Assembly: GCF_024868665.1 (NCBI RefSeq)
Contig: NC_079914.1
Coordinates: 922,237-986,236, forward strand
Direction of reading: 5' to 3'
DNA from: Triplophysa rosa
Taxonomy: Eukaryota; Chordata; Actinopteri; Cypriniformes; Nemacheilidae
DNA length: 64,000 nt
Part shown: positions 54,645 to 64,000 of the stretch, in pieces
How the letters are laid out: each line of letters opens with the position of its first letter
Numbering within the stretch: position 1 is the stretch's first letter
Notes under the pieces: generated by a model
The model's database searches: none
What the model saw: only the letters and a program-made list of their open reading frames with translations
Told to the model about the DNA's origin: nothing
Position numbers and translations under genes: made by a program

Positions 54645-57600
54645 ATGTACTGGAAATTAAATCAATTTTGGATTTTATTTATTTTCTCTTTATGCATCCT
54701 GATGGTGTCTTTTAACATCGGATCCTTAAATATAAATGGCTGTAGGGATGTACGAAAGAGAGGTGTTTTGTTTAAGTATTTACAACTTAAAAAAGCAGAT
54801 GTAATTTTATTACAAGAGACACACACTGATGTTTGTAATCAAGCAGATTGGATAAATGAATGGGAAGGTGGTATTAGTCTTAGCCATGGTACCAATGTGA
54901 GTGCTGGTGTTGCTTTTTTGATTTCAAAACTTGTTAAAGACAATCCAGTTTTCTTAGAAGTTATACCTGGAAGACTTCTGCGAGCAGACATAACAATAAG
55001 CAATAATATTTTTTCTTTTTTTAATATTTATGCTCCTAATATAGGAAGTGAGCGTAGTGCTTTTTTCCTAAGACTTTCTGAAGAATTGTTGAAGGTCTCT
55101 GAGGACAAGATTGTTGTGATAGGTGGTGATTTTAATTGCACTGTTGATTATAAGCTTGATAGGAATCACGAGGAACCTCATTTTGGTTCTACAGATGTTT
55201 TTAAATCTTTAATTAATAGACATCATTTGGTAGATTTGTGGAGGGATGTTTATCCTTACGTTAAACAGTATACTTGTTTGAAAGTTAATTCAAACTATTT
55301 TTCTGCTGCAAGACTGGATCGCTTTTATACTGAGGAATGTAATAAAAATAGATTTTTTGGTAGCTTTATCTCACCTACATCTATATCAGATCATCATTAT
55401 ATTTCTATGTCTGTTCTGTCAGCTAAATCCTATCAGTCACACTGGCACTTTAATAATAGATTACTTCAAGATCACACTTTTGTGCACTCTTTTGATCTTT
55501 TTTGGAAGTCTTGGAGAGAAGAGAGATCTAGTTATACATCTTCAAGTCAGTGGTGGGATCTGGGAAAAGTGCAGATAAAAGATTTCTGTTAAAAATATAC
55601 AGCAAATAATACTGAAGGCTTGAAAACGAAGATGACTTTAATAGAACAAGAAATTCTTCAGCAAAGCTTCAATGAGAGAGGTGGATCTTCATCAACTGAT
55701 ATCATTAAAAAGAACAAGAGCCTTTTGAAGGATTTGTTGGAGGAGCAGGAGAAAGAAACTTTTGTTAGAACAAGATACTTAAAGTGCAATGAAATGGACG
55801 CCCCAACTGCCTTTTTTTTCGGGCTGGAGAAAAAGTTAAAAGAGCAGAATTTTTTTCATAAACTTAAAACCCCTAATGGTAATTAAACTACAGATCAACT
55901 AGAAATTATAGCTTCTGCTATTTCTTTTTATGAGAAACTGTATCAATCAGAACTCTGTGATGAAGCAGCAGTTGAGGAACTTCTTCTAGATCTTCCACAG
56001 TTGTCCAAGGAAAAGAAGATGGAACTGGAGTGTTTTTTGACCTTTACTGAGTTTTCGAGTGCTGTGGAGGAGCTGAATAGTGGCAAATCTCCTGGGCTGG
56101 ATGGTCTCCCTGCTGAATTTTTTTAATGTTTTTGGAATGTGCTTGGACGTGATTTGTATGATGTTTTTTTAGAGTCTTTTAATCAAGGTATTTTACCCTT
56201 GAGCTGTCGGAGAGCAGTGCTGACATTAATTCCCAAGAAAGGAGATCTTGGTCTCTTAAAGAATTGGCGTCCTGTGTCGTTGTTGTGTACTGATTTTAAA
56301 ATACTGTCAAAAGCTATAACTAACAGGTTGAAGAAATGTATGGCAACTATAATTCATGAGGATCAGACATACTGTATCCCTAAAAGGACAATTTTTGACA
56401 ACCTGTTTTTGTTAAGAGATGTTATTGCAGTTGCCAAAAAACATCAAATTGATATTGGACTCTTATCCTTAGATCAGGAGAAAGCCTTTGACAGAGTGGA
56501 CCATTTATATTTGCTAAAGACTCTTGAGGCCTTTGGTTTTGGTACACAATTTGTGTCTTGCATCAAGCTACTATACAATGATACATCTAGTATGCTCAGG
56601 ATTAATGGATGTTTAACCAGGCCTTTTGCAGTAAAAAGAGGCATACGGCAAGGATGTCCTCTTTCGGGACTTTTATACTCAATTTCTATTGAGCCTTTGC
56701 TGTTATACTTAAGGAAACGACTACATGGACTTGGTGTTCCTGGTTTTCCAGAAATCCCACCTGTTAAACTTACAGCTTATGCTGATGATATAACTGTTTT
56801 TATTAGAAACTCTGAGGACATGACTGCCTTGACTTCTAGTTTGAAAACTTTTCAAAAAGCCACATCTGCTCAAATTAATTGGGAGAAGTGTACATCCCTG
56901 TTACTGGGTGCGTTGCGAAACATGGACCCTCCTCAATTACCACAAGAATGTAAATGGGTTACAAATGGTTTTAAAGTTCTTGGAATTCATTTAGGAACGG
57001 AAATTTATATGAAAAAGAATTGGGAAGGTATAGTCGACAAAGTGGTGGGGAGATTACAGAAGTGGAGATGGATCCTCCCAACGTTATCTTATAGAGGGAG
57101 TTGTTTAATTGTCAATAATTTAGCAGCCTCAATGTTGTGGCACAGATTAACGGTGTTGGATCCTCTTCATGAGCTACTGATTGTAATCCAAAAAGCCTTT
57201 GTACATTTTTTTTGGGACGGGTATCATTGGCTTCCTCCTGGAGTCTTATATCTCCCAGTGATGGAAGGAGGACAGGGATTAATAAATTTGGAGGCAAGGG
57301 TTAAGACAAAGAGGCTTCAAACATTACAAAAGCTATTGTACTGCACAGACAAAATCCCCTGGATTGCATTAGGATTGTCAGCTCTACAAAATATTGGGGG
57401 AATCAGTTTGGATAAGCAGTTGTTCTTAATTGAAAAATCTTTTGTTTCTAAAGTAAATGTTCCTCTTTTTCAATTTTATGTGACTGTTTTCAAAACTTGG
57501 TAATTGTTAAAAAAGTCTAGAGAAGAGGATGAACATTATGGTGTTTTAGAACCATTGTTCTTTAATCCCCTTTTTAAGACCAGTTTTACAATTTCAAGTT

Positions 57601-58571
57601 CAGTAATTGATAGGTTTTTAAATACAGGAATAGTAACTGTAAAAGATCTAATTGATTCTGTAAATGGTTAGTGGTATACGGCTAGATCAATTGCCGATAA
57701 AGTTGGGCTTAGATCAGAAAGATACTTTGAAAGATTAATTGAGGATCTTAAAAAGTCTTTTCCTCAATCTTTCTTGACCTTTGTGAATAATTTTATTGAA
57801 AATGGGGAAATGTTTTCGGTTTTTCCAGATCTTAGAGTCAACATTTTTTCTGATTTAAATAAAGATCTAAATAATACTCTTTTGAAAGATTTTAAAGATG
57901 TATTGTTTTTTGATATTGATAAAAAGAAGTTGTATTGCATGTGTATAAAATCTTTGTTTTATACTCAATTGAAGGGACGTATTGACACCAAATGGAGAGA
58001 GCATTTTTTAGTTTCTTCAGAAATAACTCCATCATGGAGGTGTTTGTATAAACCCCCCATTCCTAAGAGGTCTGGAGATCTCCAGTGGAGAGTACTTCAT
58101 TGTGCTGTGGCAACAAATAGTTTTGTGTCAAAATTCAATGGAATGGTTTTATCTACATGTCCCTTCTGTGATATTCTTGATACTGTTTTTCACTTCTTTT
58201 GTGATTGTTTCAGGTTGATTCCTTTATTTGATCTGTTGGATAAAATATTTATAAAACTTGGTTTTATGTTTACAAAGGATATGTTTATTTTTGATATGAA
58301 GTATAAGAAAGAATGGAAAACAAAATGTACACTTGGTAACTTTCTACTTGGACAGGCAAAGTTGGCTATTCTAAAATCTCACACATGTAAAAATGAAGGG
58401 GAAGATATTGATTTGCTTGGAATGTTTAAATCTGTAGTAGAGTTCCGAGTAGCTGTAGAATACACATACTGTAAGTTAATAAACAATATGTATTTTTTTG
58501 ATGTGAGGTGGAGTGTAGAAGATGCTCTTGTGGTAAGAGATGAGACTGGAGAGTTAGTTTTTAATTGGTGA
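54645..58571 (+). pseudogene. Tx1-clade LINE ORF2 (endonuclease-reverse transcriptase)
   Basis: 1309 codons in one frame. The APE-type endonuclease has NIGSLNINGCRD, LLQETHTD (Glu), VIGGDFNC and ISDHHYISM (SDH). RT has LIPKKGDLGLLKNWRPVSLL, LSLDQEKAFDRVDH (Asp), RGIRQGCPLSGLLYSI and AYADDITVF (catalytic YADD). A C-terminal domain carries CPFCDILDTVFHFFCDC. Stops are TAA 55590, TAA 55884, TAA 56124, TAA 57501 and TAG 57669; catalytic residues are otherwise present. Starts 9 bases after ORF1 ends; a second Met (54702) precedes FNIGSLN and may be the true start. Confidence 0.85.
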
Positions 58572-58660
58572 TTGTTTTTGTTTTGTTTTTTGTTTTGTTT
58601 TGTTTTGGGTTGTGTGAGGTGTAAAGATGATTGATTATTAAAAGAGTTTTAAAAGTCAAA

Positions 58661-58663
<3 letters not shown>

Positions 58664-58721
<58 letters not shown>
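58664..58721. repeat. (CT)n array at 3' end of Tx1-clade LINE
   Basis: 29 TC units directly abutting the LINE's 3' end. Confidence 0.98.
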
Positions 58722-58725
<4 letters not shown>

Positions 58726-59432
58726 GCAATTGGAGATACAAAAAATAATTAATTGAGGTAATTTAGGATTATTAGTTTTCTTGAGAGGTACAAAAAAATA
58801 TGCTTAAATCACAATGTTGTCACAACATAGTCAAGTTTACATAATGAACAACATAACAAATTATTTTTGTTGGCCGAACATAAGTAATATAAATTGGTTA
58901 TTTAAAAATAAACAAATATTTTTGTATTTTACTACAATTTGAGTAAACTTTGATCAAACAACTGCTTGAACAGTTTGAGTTATGTTGGGTCTGCACTTAC
59001 ACCTCAATATTGAACACACAAACCTCAACCATGGTAACAATCAAAAACCATCATTCATTAAAACACTCTAAACGCAACAGATAACAAACAGTAACAATAA
59101 GATTAAAGCATTAATCATTCCAGCAAGAACTAAAACACTAATCTTTAAAAGAAAAACAAATAAGAAACACCGAATTGAACATGCTGCAGTGCATCTTGGG
59201 AACTTTCAAACTGTTCATTGTTCATTGTAAATTGACGTAACTTTTACATTTATAGACGTCTTTTTGAGTGAACTTGCAAAGAATTTTCACACAACTCATA
59301 TTTTTAAGTTAATGAAGAAAATGTTTGGTTACAATGAATGAACTTATTAAAAGAAGTTCTGTGGACTTTTGCTCAACCAACACAACAAAATTAGTTGTTT
59401 GAACTTTTTTTGAGTTGGGTTTTTTACAGTGC
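58722..59432. mobile_element. Non-autonomous DNA-transposon remnant
   Basis: It ends 'tgagttgggttttttacagtg', i.e. inverted CACTGTAAAAAACCCAACTCA, and holds repeated words such as 'gttgaa', 'caaca', 'tttgagt'. This terminus is typical of MITE-like elements in cyprinids. A matching left terminus is not clear. No ORF. Confidence 0.4.
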
Positions 59433-59795
59433 GGCAGACTGCGTTGGTTTCCTTATTTAATCAACTGTTTCATTCATCTGCGGTTGCTTTTAGGTCCTTC
59501 TTTATCTCTGTGACACATATGACATGATTTTCATCATAAGTCATTTTCACAATTTTTGTATTTTTCAAAAAATACACTTAAAAGTTAATATGTCATTTAA
59601 AGCTTTTCAATTGATCCAACGGTTCTCAACGAATTCAAAGGTGAGCATGCCAAAGAGACATGAGACAAATATCTTGACAAAATTTTTGTGTATAGGTTGT
59701 TTGCACATGACCTCACGGAACTGCGCAAAGTGCTGATGGAGGGCAGCAAGTGATTTTCTCCATAGGAATTTTACTATAACAAACACAAAATATGT
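59433..59795. other. Intergenic, possible small exon
   Basis: ATG at 59590 begins MSFKAFQLIQRFSTNSK, followed by aag|gtgagc at 59640, a donor-like site. No homologue recognised. Confidence 0.2.
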
Positions 59796-60449
59796 ATGTT
59801 TTGCGTCATTTTTGATTGTACAAATCGATCAAACCATGAAAGGTGTTTTAATTGTGTAGCAAAAGTTGATGTTCATGAAGGGGGAAAAATGCTAGCATTG
59901 ACTGATAAACTGAGATAAAAGTGGCTTGTAAACCTGAGCGAATCAGACACCAATGATTTGATCAGAACTGCATTGATCAAGAAAAGTCACATTCCAAAGC
60001 AACACTCATGGCCGTTGACTTGTTCAAGTGATACCATCTGGACTAAACCCCTCAAAGGGAGGGTCTTCATTAATCACCTCTTTTTGTTATCGCAAGCCTT
60101 GGTTGAGAGTGACCAGACACAGGGACTTGGTTGGTTCGACCTCCCCAGTGTGGAACAATCATTTGAGTTTAAAATCATCAATAACCGTCAAAGTCCGGTT
60201 CCAATACTCAAGAACACAAGAACAGAGACTGAAAATACTCGGATGTGTTCTCGATATCATGGATGCATCGAATGCAGCCTTGCGTGCGTACAGAACCCGC
60301 TTGAAGTCCTAGAAGTCACTGTGGCGTGTCCATCCAAGTTAGTTCTTCCAAAGCTGCCTCGCAAGACCAGTCTCCACGAGAATAAAAGTCCATTATTTGC
60401 TTTCTTGGAATTGAGAAATGACCACAGTCACAGTCATTCGACCATGTAA
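59796..60449 (+). pseudogene. THAP-domain-like sequence with stop
   Basis: Frame FCVIFDCTNRSNHERC, then VDVHEGGKMLALTDKLR, stop (TAA 59916-59918), KWLVNLSESDTNDL. C-x4-C followed by a Trp-containing helix fits the start of a THAP (C2CH) zinc finger. The final C-x2-H is not seen. The frame stays open to 60449 with an unrecognised 163-codon tail (LIRTALIKKS...). It could be a remnant of a THAP-bearing transposase or a dead host gene. Confidence 0.4.
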
Positions 60450-62284
60450 GTGATGATGCACCTGCATAATATTGTGTATCTGCTGTCCCTTGTGGTGTGG
60501 AGACCACATTATTCCCAGGTAGTCTGAAATAGTGTGAAAAGCACACCAAGCCAGCAGATCCTAAAAATGTTACAGATTCACAAAGGATAAAGGCAGGGTA
60601 GTATAAGCACAATATTTACAAGCACACATTCTGTTTCTATTCTAAAAAATATTCCATTTGTATGGATAAAACATACATAATATCAATAATATGCTATATC
60701 TCTTTTCTTATTTTCCTTTTGCTCCACCATAGCAGCTCCACCTAATTATAAACATTCCCCAAATTCCAGACATTCCAATGTCCTCAGAATATGTGACCCA
60801 TGTAGCAAGTTGTTTCAGAGGGGTCAGCAAAGGTTTTAATTTTCCCTTACAAGGATGCATTGGAGCTTGCAAATATAACCTCGAACACAAACATACAACT
60901 CTGTTTCATGACTGTATCCGTAGATATGTTTCATAATATACCAAGCAAGGTCAACTTGTCCAAATATAGAAGATGTGAGATGTTGGGTTCCCAGGCTCTT
61001 GTCATGAAAAGAATCACTGAGTAATTTTGCTAATTTTCACAGGGGCCAGCATAGTAGCGTACCATTTGGAACTGTAAACAATGAATACAGTTTAATTACA
61101 GATTTAGACAGAAATTATGCTATTTAATTTGCTATTTAATTTAACAATCTGTGAGATTGAGAGAAAAAGTTTATTTTACCATGCTTCCATAGTGCATCAT
61201 GTTAATGAAAAAGAAAAGAAAAAGTTTGAAAAATGAACAGATTTTTAAACTGCCTTTACATCGACTGGCACCAAATTTTCTTAATGGAAATTTACATTCA
61301 CATTCTCCAGAAAAAAACGTTTTCATAAGCTTATTTCACTGGAAGAAACCAAGTGTTTAAAATGCTGTCCCATAAATGGTCAATATTAAAAATGCAACAA
61401 ATACAGTGCATTATATTTCAGGACAACAGTTTCCACAAAATAATTTGGAATAAACCTTCTTAAGTGCATTTAAATGGGGTCAGTGAATGCTGTGCCCCTT
61501 TAGATGAACAGGAAACTGTAATTTAGACATTATTGATATCTCATACTGTATATTCTTTCCATATATAACTGCATGTATTGTGAAGTCCTTTTATCATCTT
61601 GTGTAATGCATTTCACCATTAATACACTGATATTACACTTATGTAAACAACTACATGGCTTTAGGTGCTATAACTTTTTAAAATGTGAATGTTATACATT
61701 TATCTTGTGCAATCAATAGTTTGATCTGTAAGTGGGTACATACAGTATATACGTATAGTGTTTTTATTTCTGATTCTCTTCCAGCAAGCGGAAGAACTAA
61801 AAATAATACCCAGTGAGAAACCCCCTTAAGCCCGCTTCCTGTTGTATTTTTGGGAGGCTTAGGGAGAGCGTGAGAAGAGAACAACCCAAAATTTGCCCAA
61901 CCCAAAACAACCCCCAGTTGGTCTGTTGTAGACTTGTAGTTTCCTCATTTTTGAGCTGAAAGGACAAAAAGAAAATGTTTCATCCTTTTTATGACTGATA
62001 TTTTTGTTAGTTTGACTTGACACGTCTACACTACAAATTTCAAATGCTATTAGATTATTGATGATAATCTTAAATCTGTAATTTACCTTATTACTAAATT
62101 TATTTATTTTTATATAGCCTTGTTGTGCAAACACTGTCGAGCTTGTGCAGAGGCAGCAGCTTTTGCCAGAGGAGAACTGGAATCCCCTGGTTGGTTTTTG
62201 TTTTTCTCCATTGCAGTTTTGTATTCCTCGCCATTGTTTGCATACTGTTTTGCACTGTTTGCCTGGCGGGGGGGCTTCTTTAGA
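60450..62284. other. Intergenic/unclassified
   Basis: Mostly AT-rich. On the minus strand 60490-60562 has an acceptor (ctatttcag), an open 24-codon segment and a gtgcat donor-like site; on its own it is not convincing. No repeat was recognised. Confidence 0.35.
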
Positions 62285-62415
62285 ATTAGAATTTTAAAGT
62301 TTTACTTAAATAATATTGTATATAGGAATTTATAGTCTGTTTAATATTTGACCTGTGTTTCTCTCTCCTTTATCTTTAATGTGTGCTTTTCACTCTCTGT
62401 GTGCGTGCGTGCGTG
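62285..62415. repeat. Copy of a dispersed repeat ending in (GTGC)n
   Basis: 'attttaaagttttacttaa' through 'atatttgacctgtgtttct' matches 42228-42310. A short gtgcgtgc run leads into the hAT-like element. Confidence 0.6.
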
Positions 62416-62958
62416 CAGGGCCGTGTTTACCATTTTGGGGGCCCTAAGCAAAGTCAAGACCTGAGGCCCCCCACACATTTCCTAACATTTTTGTTTGAAT
62501 TGCACAGCAGTATTGAGTACATGAAATTAATTAGACATGTATACATACAAATATAAACTGGATTTATTTTACGTTGAATCACATAACAGCACAAAATTCT
62601 CTACAGTTTGTTATAAGAATAAACCTTCTTGGTTTTGGGATGAAAAAATGTTTTTTGTTATATTCAGAATAATACAGAATGCTTTTAGCTACAGTATAAG
62701 AGAGTAAAAGATGCAAGATTCTTCTTTTCATGCTTCCTTTCATAGCATTGTTTTGCTATATTCGTAAAATTAGTATTAGAATTATTTTCTTTTGCTTTCT
62801 TTCGCTTTTGAGCACCGCTTTGATACGTGCGCTTCATTGCGTATATCTTAGTGTCTAAAATAAATCAAGCGACAAATGATTTTACCACTTGTAGCCACTA
62901 GGGGGCCCCAAAGCTTGCGGGGCCCTACGCATATGCATGGTGGTTAACAACGCTACTG
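62416..62958. mobile_element. hAT-like non-autonomous element with 8-bp target duplication
   Basis: Left end CAGGGCCGTGTTTACC with gggggccctaagc; right end inverted CAGTAGCGTTGTTAACC with gcgtagggccccgc. Flanks are cgtgcgtg (62408-62415) and cgtgtgtg (62959-62966), an 8-bp duplication with one change. No transposase ORF; 543 bp. Confidence 0.65.
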
Positions 62959-63150
62959 CGTGTGTGCGTGTCTGTTTGTGTGCAATGCGTGTGTGTGTGT
63001 GTGTAGGTGTGTGTGTGTGCGTGCGTGTCTGTGTGTGTGCCAGCGCGTGGGTGTGTGTGCGCATCTGTGTGTTCGCGTCCGTGTGTGTGCGCATTTGTGT
63101 GTGTGTCTATGCCTATGTGTGTTAGTACGTGTGCATATTGTGTGTGTGGA
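62959..63150. repeat. (GT)n-rich microsatellite
   Basis: Imperfect GT/GC-rich tract. Long ORFs over it on both strands are low-complexity (Cys/Val or His/Thr) and not genes. Confidence 0.95.
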
Positions 63151-63229
63151 GTGTTTTGTATGTCGGTGTGTCTGTCTTCTGTGTTTTCACCTTTTTTTAG
63201 CATGTATAACTTTAAATGTTTTGCCTAAA

Positions 63230-64000
63230 GTCAATGTCTCATGTACAGCTGCTTTGTCTCATGTACTACAACTGTTATTTGAGTGCCACGTCGCCAACAC
63301 CTGTAAAATTGCGTTTTTCCATTTTAAGAATATATCTAAACTACGTCACATGCTGTCGACGTCAGATGCAGAGAAGTTAATTCATGCATTCATGACATCA
63401 AGACTAGATGACTGTAATGCACTGTTAGGTGGTTGCTCTGCAGGCTTATTACAAAAACTCCAACTGGTCCAAAACGCGGCAGCTCGAGTTCTTAAACGTA
63501 CAAGAAAGTATGAACATATTAGCCCGGTTCTGTCAACCTTGCACTGGTTACCTATAAAGCATCGCATTAACTTTAAAATCTTGCTTATTACCTATAAAGC
63601 CTTACATGGTTTAGCTCCTCAGTACTTGAGTGAACTCCTCTTGTATTACAGTCCTTCACATGCATTACGTTCTCAGGCGTCCTGTCAGTTGGTGATACTA
63701 GAATTTCAATATCAAGTGCAGGTGGTAGATCATTTTCCTATCTAGCGCCTAAACTTTGGAATAGTCTTCCCTGCACTGTCCGGGAGGCAGACACACTCTG
63801 TCAGTTTAAATCTAGACTAAATACGCATCTTTTTAATCTTGCATACACTACACTTCCATAATATAAATCCTCTGAGGGTTTAGGCTGCATTAGTTAGATC
63901 AAACGGAACCAGAAACACAACTGATGTACTTGTTCAGTATCAAAGAGTGCAGAACAGTACTCTACTCTCAGCCAGTCTTGTCTCATTGTTCTAAGGTTAC
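63230..64000 (+). mobile_element. L2-type LINE, ORF2 C-terminus and 3' UTR (runs off window)
   Basis: Reads SRLDDCNALLGGCSAGLLQK, LQLVQNAAARVLKRTRK, ISPVLSTLHWLPIKHRINFK, ALHGLAPQYLSELL. After a frameshift near 63690 it continues LAPKLWNSLPCTVREADTL and HLFNLAYTTLP-stop. The 3' UTR from 63860 matches 34905-35060. RT itself lies in the missing 5' part. Confidence 0.85.

Larger units (their letters stand above)
53211..58663 (+). mobile_element. Tx1-clade (Kibi-like) LINE, full length
   Basis: 5.45 kb with 5' UTR, ORF1 (53373-54635), ORF2 (54645-58571) and a ~90-bp 3' UTR. It is flanked on both sides by (CT)n. Known Tx1-clade elements named Kibi insert in TC microsatellites, and the setting here fits. 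Seven nonsense codons but no frameshift. No poly(A) tail; the element ends 'aaaagtcaaaaag' then (TC)n. Confidence 0.85.

Noticed and set aside
53373..58571. Stop-codon readthrough or recoding in the Tx1 LINE
   Set aside because: Seven stops at unrelated contexts and in both ORFs fit ordinary decay; no readthrough signal seen.
60490..60562. Exon-like minus segment LPGNNVVSTPQGTADTQYY
   Set aside because: Acceptor is good but the donor is weak and no neighbouring exon chains with it.
62882..63745. Long ORFs over the GT tract on both strands
   Set aside because: Low-complexity Cys/Val or His/Thr repeats from a microsatellite; only the part after 63230 is real, as LINE ORF2.

Overview
The window is vertebrate nuclear DNA from a teleost fish, most likely a cyprinid. 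Evidence: four exons of a gene matching vertebrate rbbp9 with GT/AG splice sites, a Tc1 terminal repeat of the kind common in zebrafish and carp, DIRS-type tyrosine-recombinase retrotransposons, a Tx1-clade LINE set in (CT)n arrays, L2-type LINEs with ATTGA tails, and long CT, GT, GATA and TA microsatellites. There is nothing prokaryotic: no operons, no CRISPR, no rRNA.

Host genes. On the minus strand at 428-1117 are coding exons 1-4 of rbbp9 (serine hydrolase; GHSSG nucleophile motif in exon 3); the last exon(s) lie beyond the left edge. Two further exons of an unrecognised minus-strand gene, 112 and 17 codons and both phase 0-0, lie at 31468-31803 and 31292-31342. A THAP-like sequence with a stop sits at 59796-60449. 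The rest is almost wholly transposable elements and unclassified intergenic DNA.

Layout. 1-3656: rbbp9 and its flank, with a hairpin, microsatellite, Tc1 end and a 21-bp tandem repeat. 3657-31191: LTR pieces plus five DIRS copies: A (+, 4455-8240), B (-, 8683-14708), C (+, divergent, 15901-19222), D (+, 19583-25504) and E (-, 26106-30290). B is inserted in an older LTR. An L2-type LINE fragment with an esterase ORF1 lies between B and C. A and E keep the recombinase H-x-x-R and tyrosine; B and D share the same inactivating lesions. 31192-36572: host exons, a Gmr1-like Gypsy 3' end, further LTRs and an L2 RT fragment. 36573-43895: poorly annotated AT-rich DNA with a tRNA-like sequence, palindromes, a solo LTR with target duplication, LINE fragments and an LTR. 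43896-52399: an unclassified retroelement apparently split by a Gypsy copy (LTR, PBS, long gag-pol ORF with one stop before YIDD, integrase lost), then the 5' end of another Gypsy. 52400-58721: a Tx1-clade LINE 3' fragment, a CT array, a full-length Tx1-clade (Kibi-like) LINE and a second CT array. 58722-64000: DNA-transposon remnants, the THAP-like sequence, a hAT-like element in a GT microsatellite, and an L2 LINE 3' end running off the window.

How the parts work together: the autonomous logic is that of the elements (gag, RT, RNase H and recombinase of DIRS; gag-PR-RT-RNase H of Gypsy; ORF1 and EN-RT of LINEs). Almost every copy is broken by frameshifts, stops or truncation, so the window reads as a nested graveyard around a few host exons. 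All identities come from reading motifs by eye; no database search was run.
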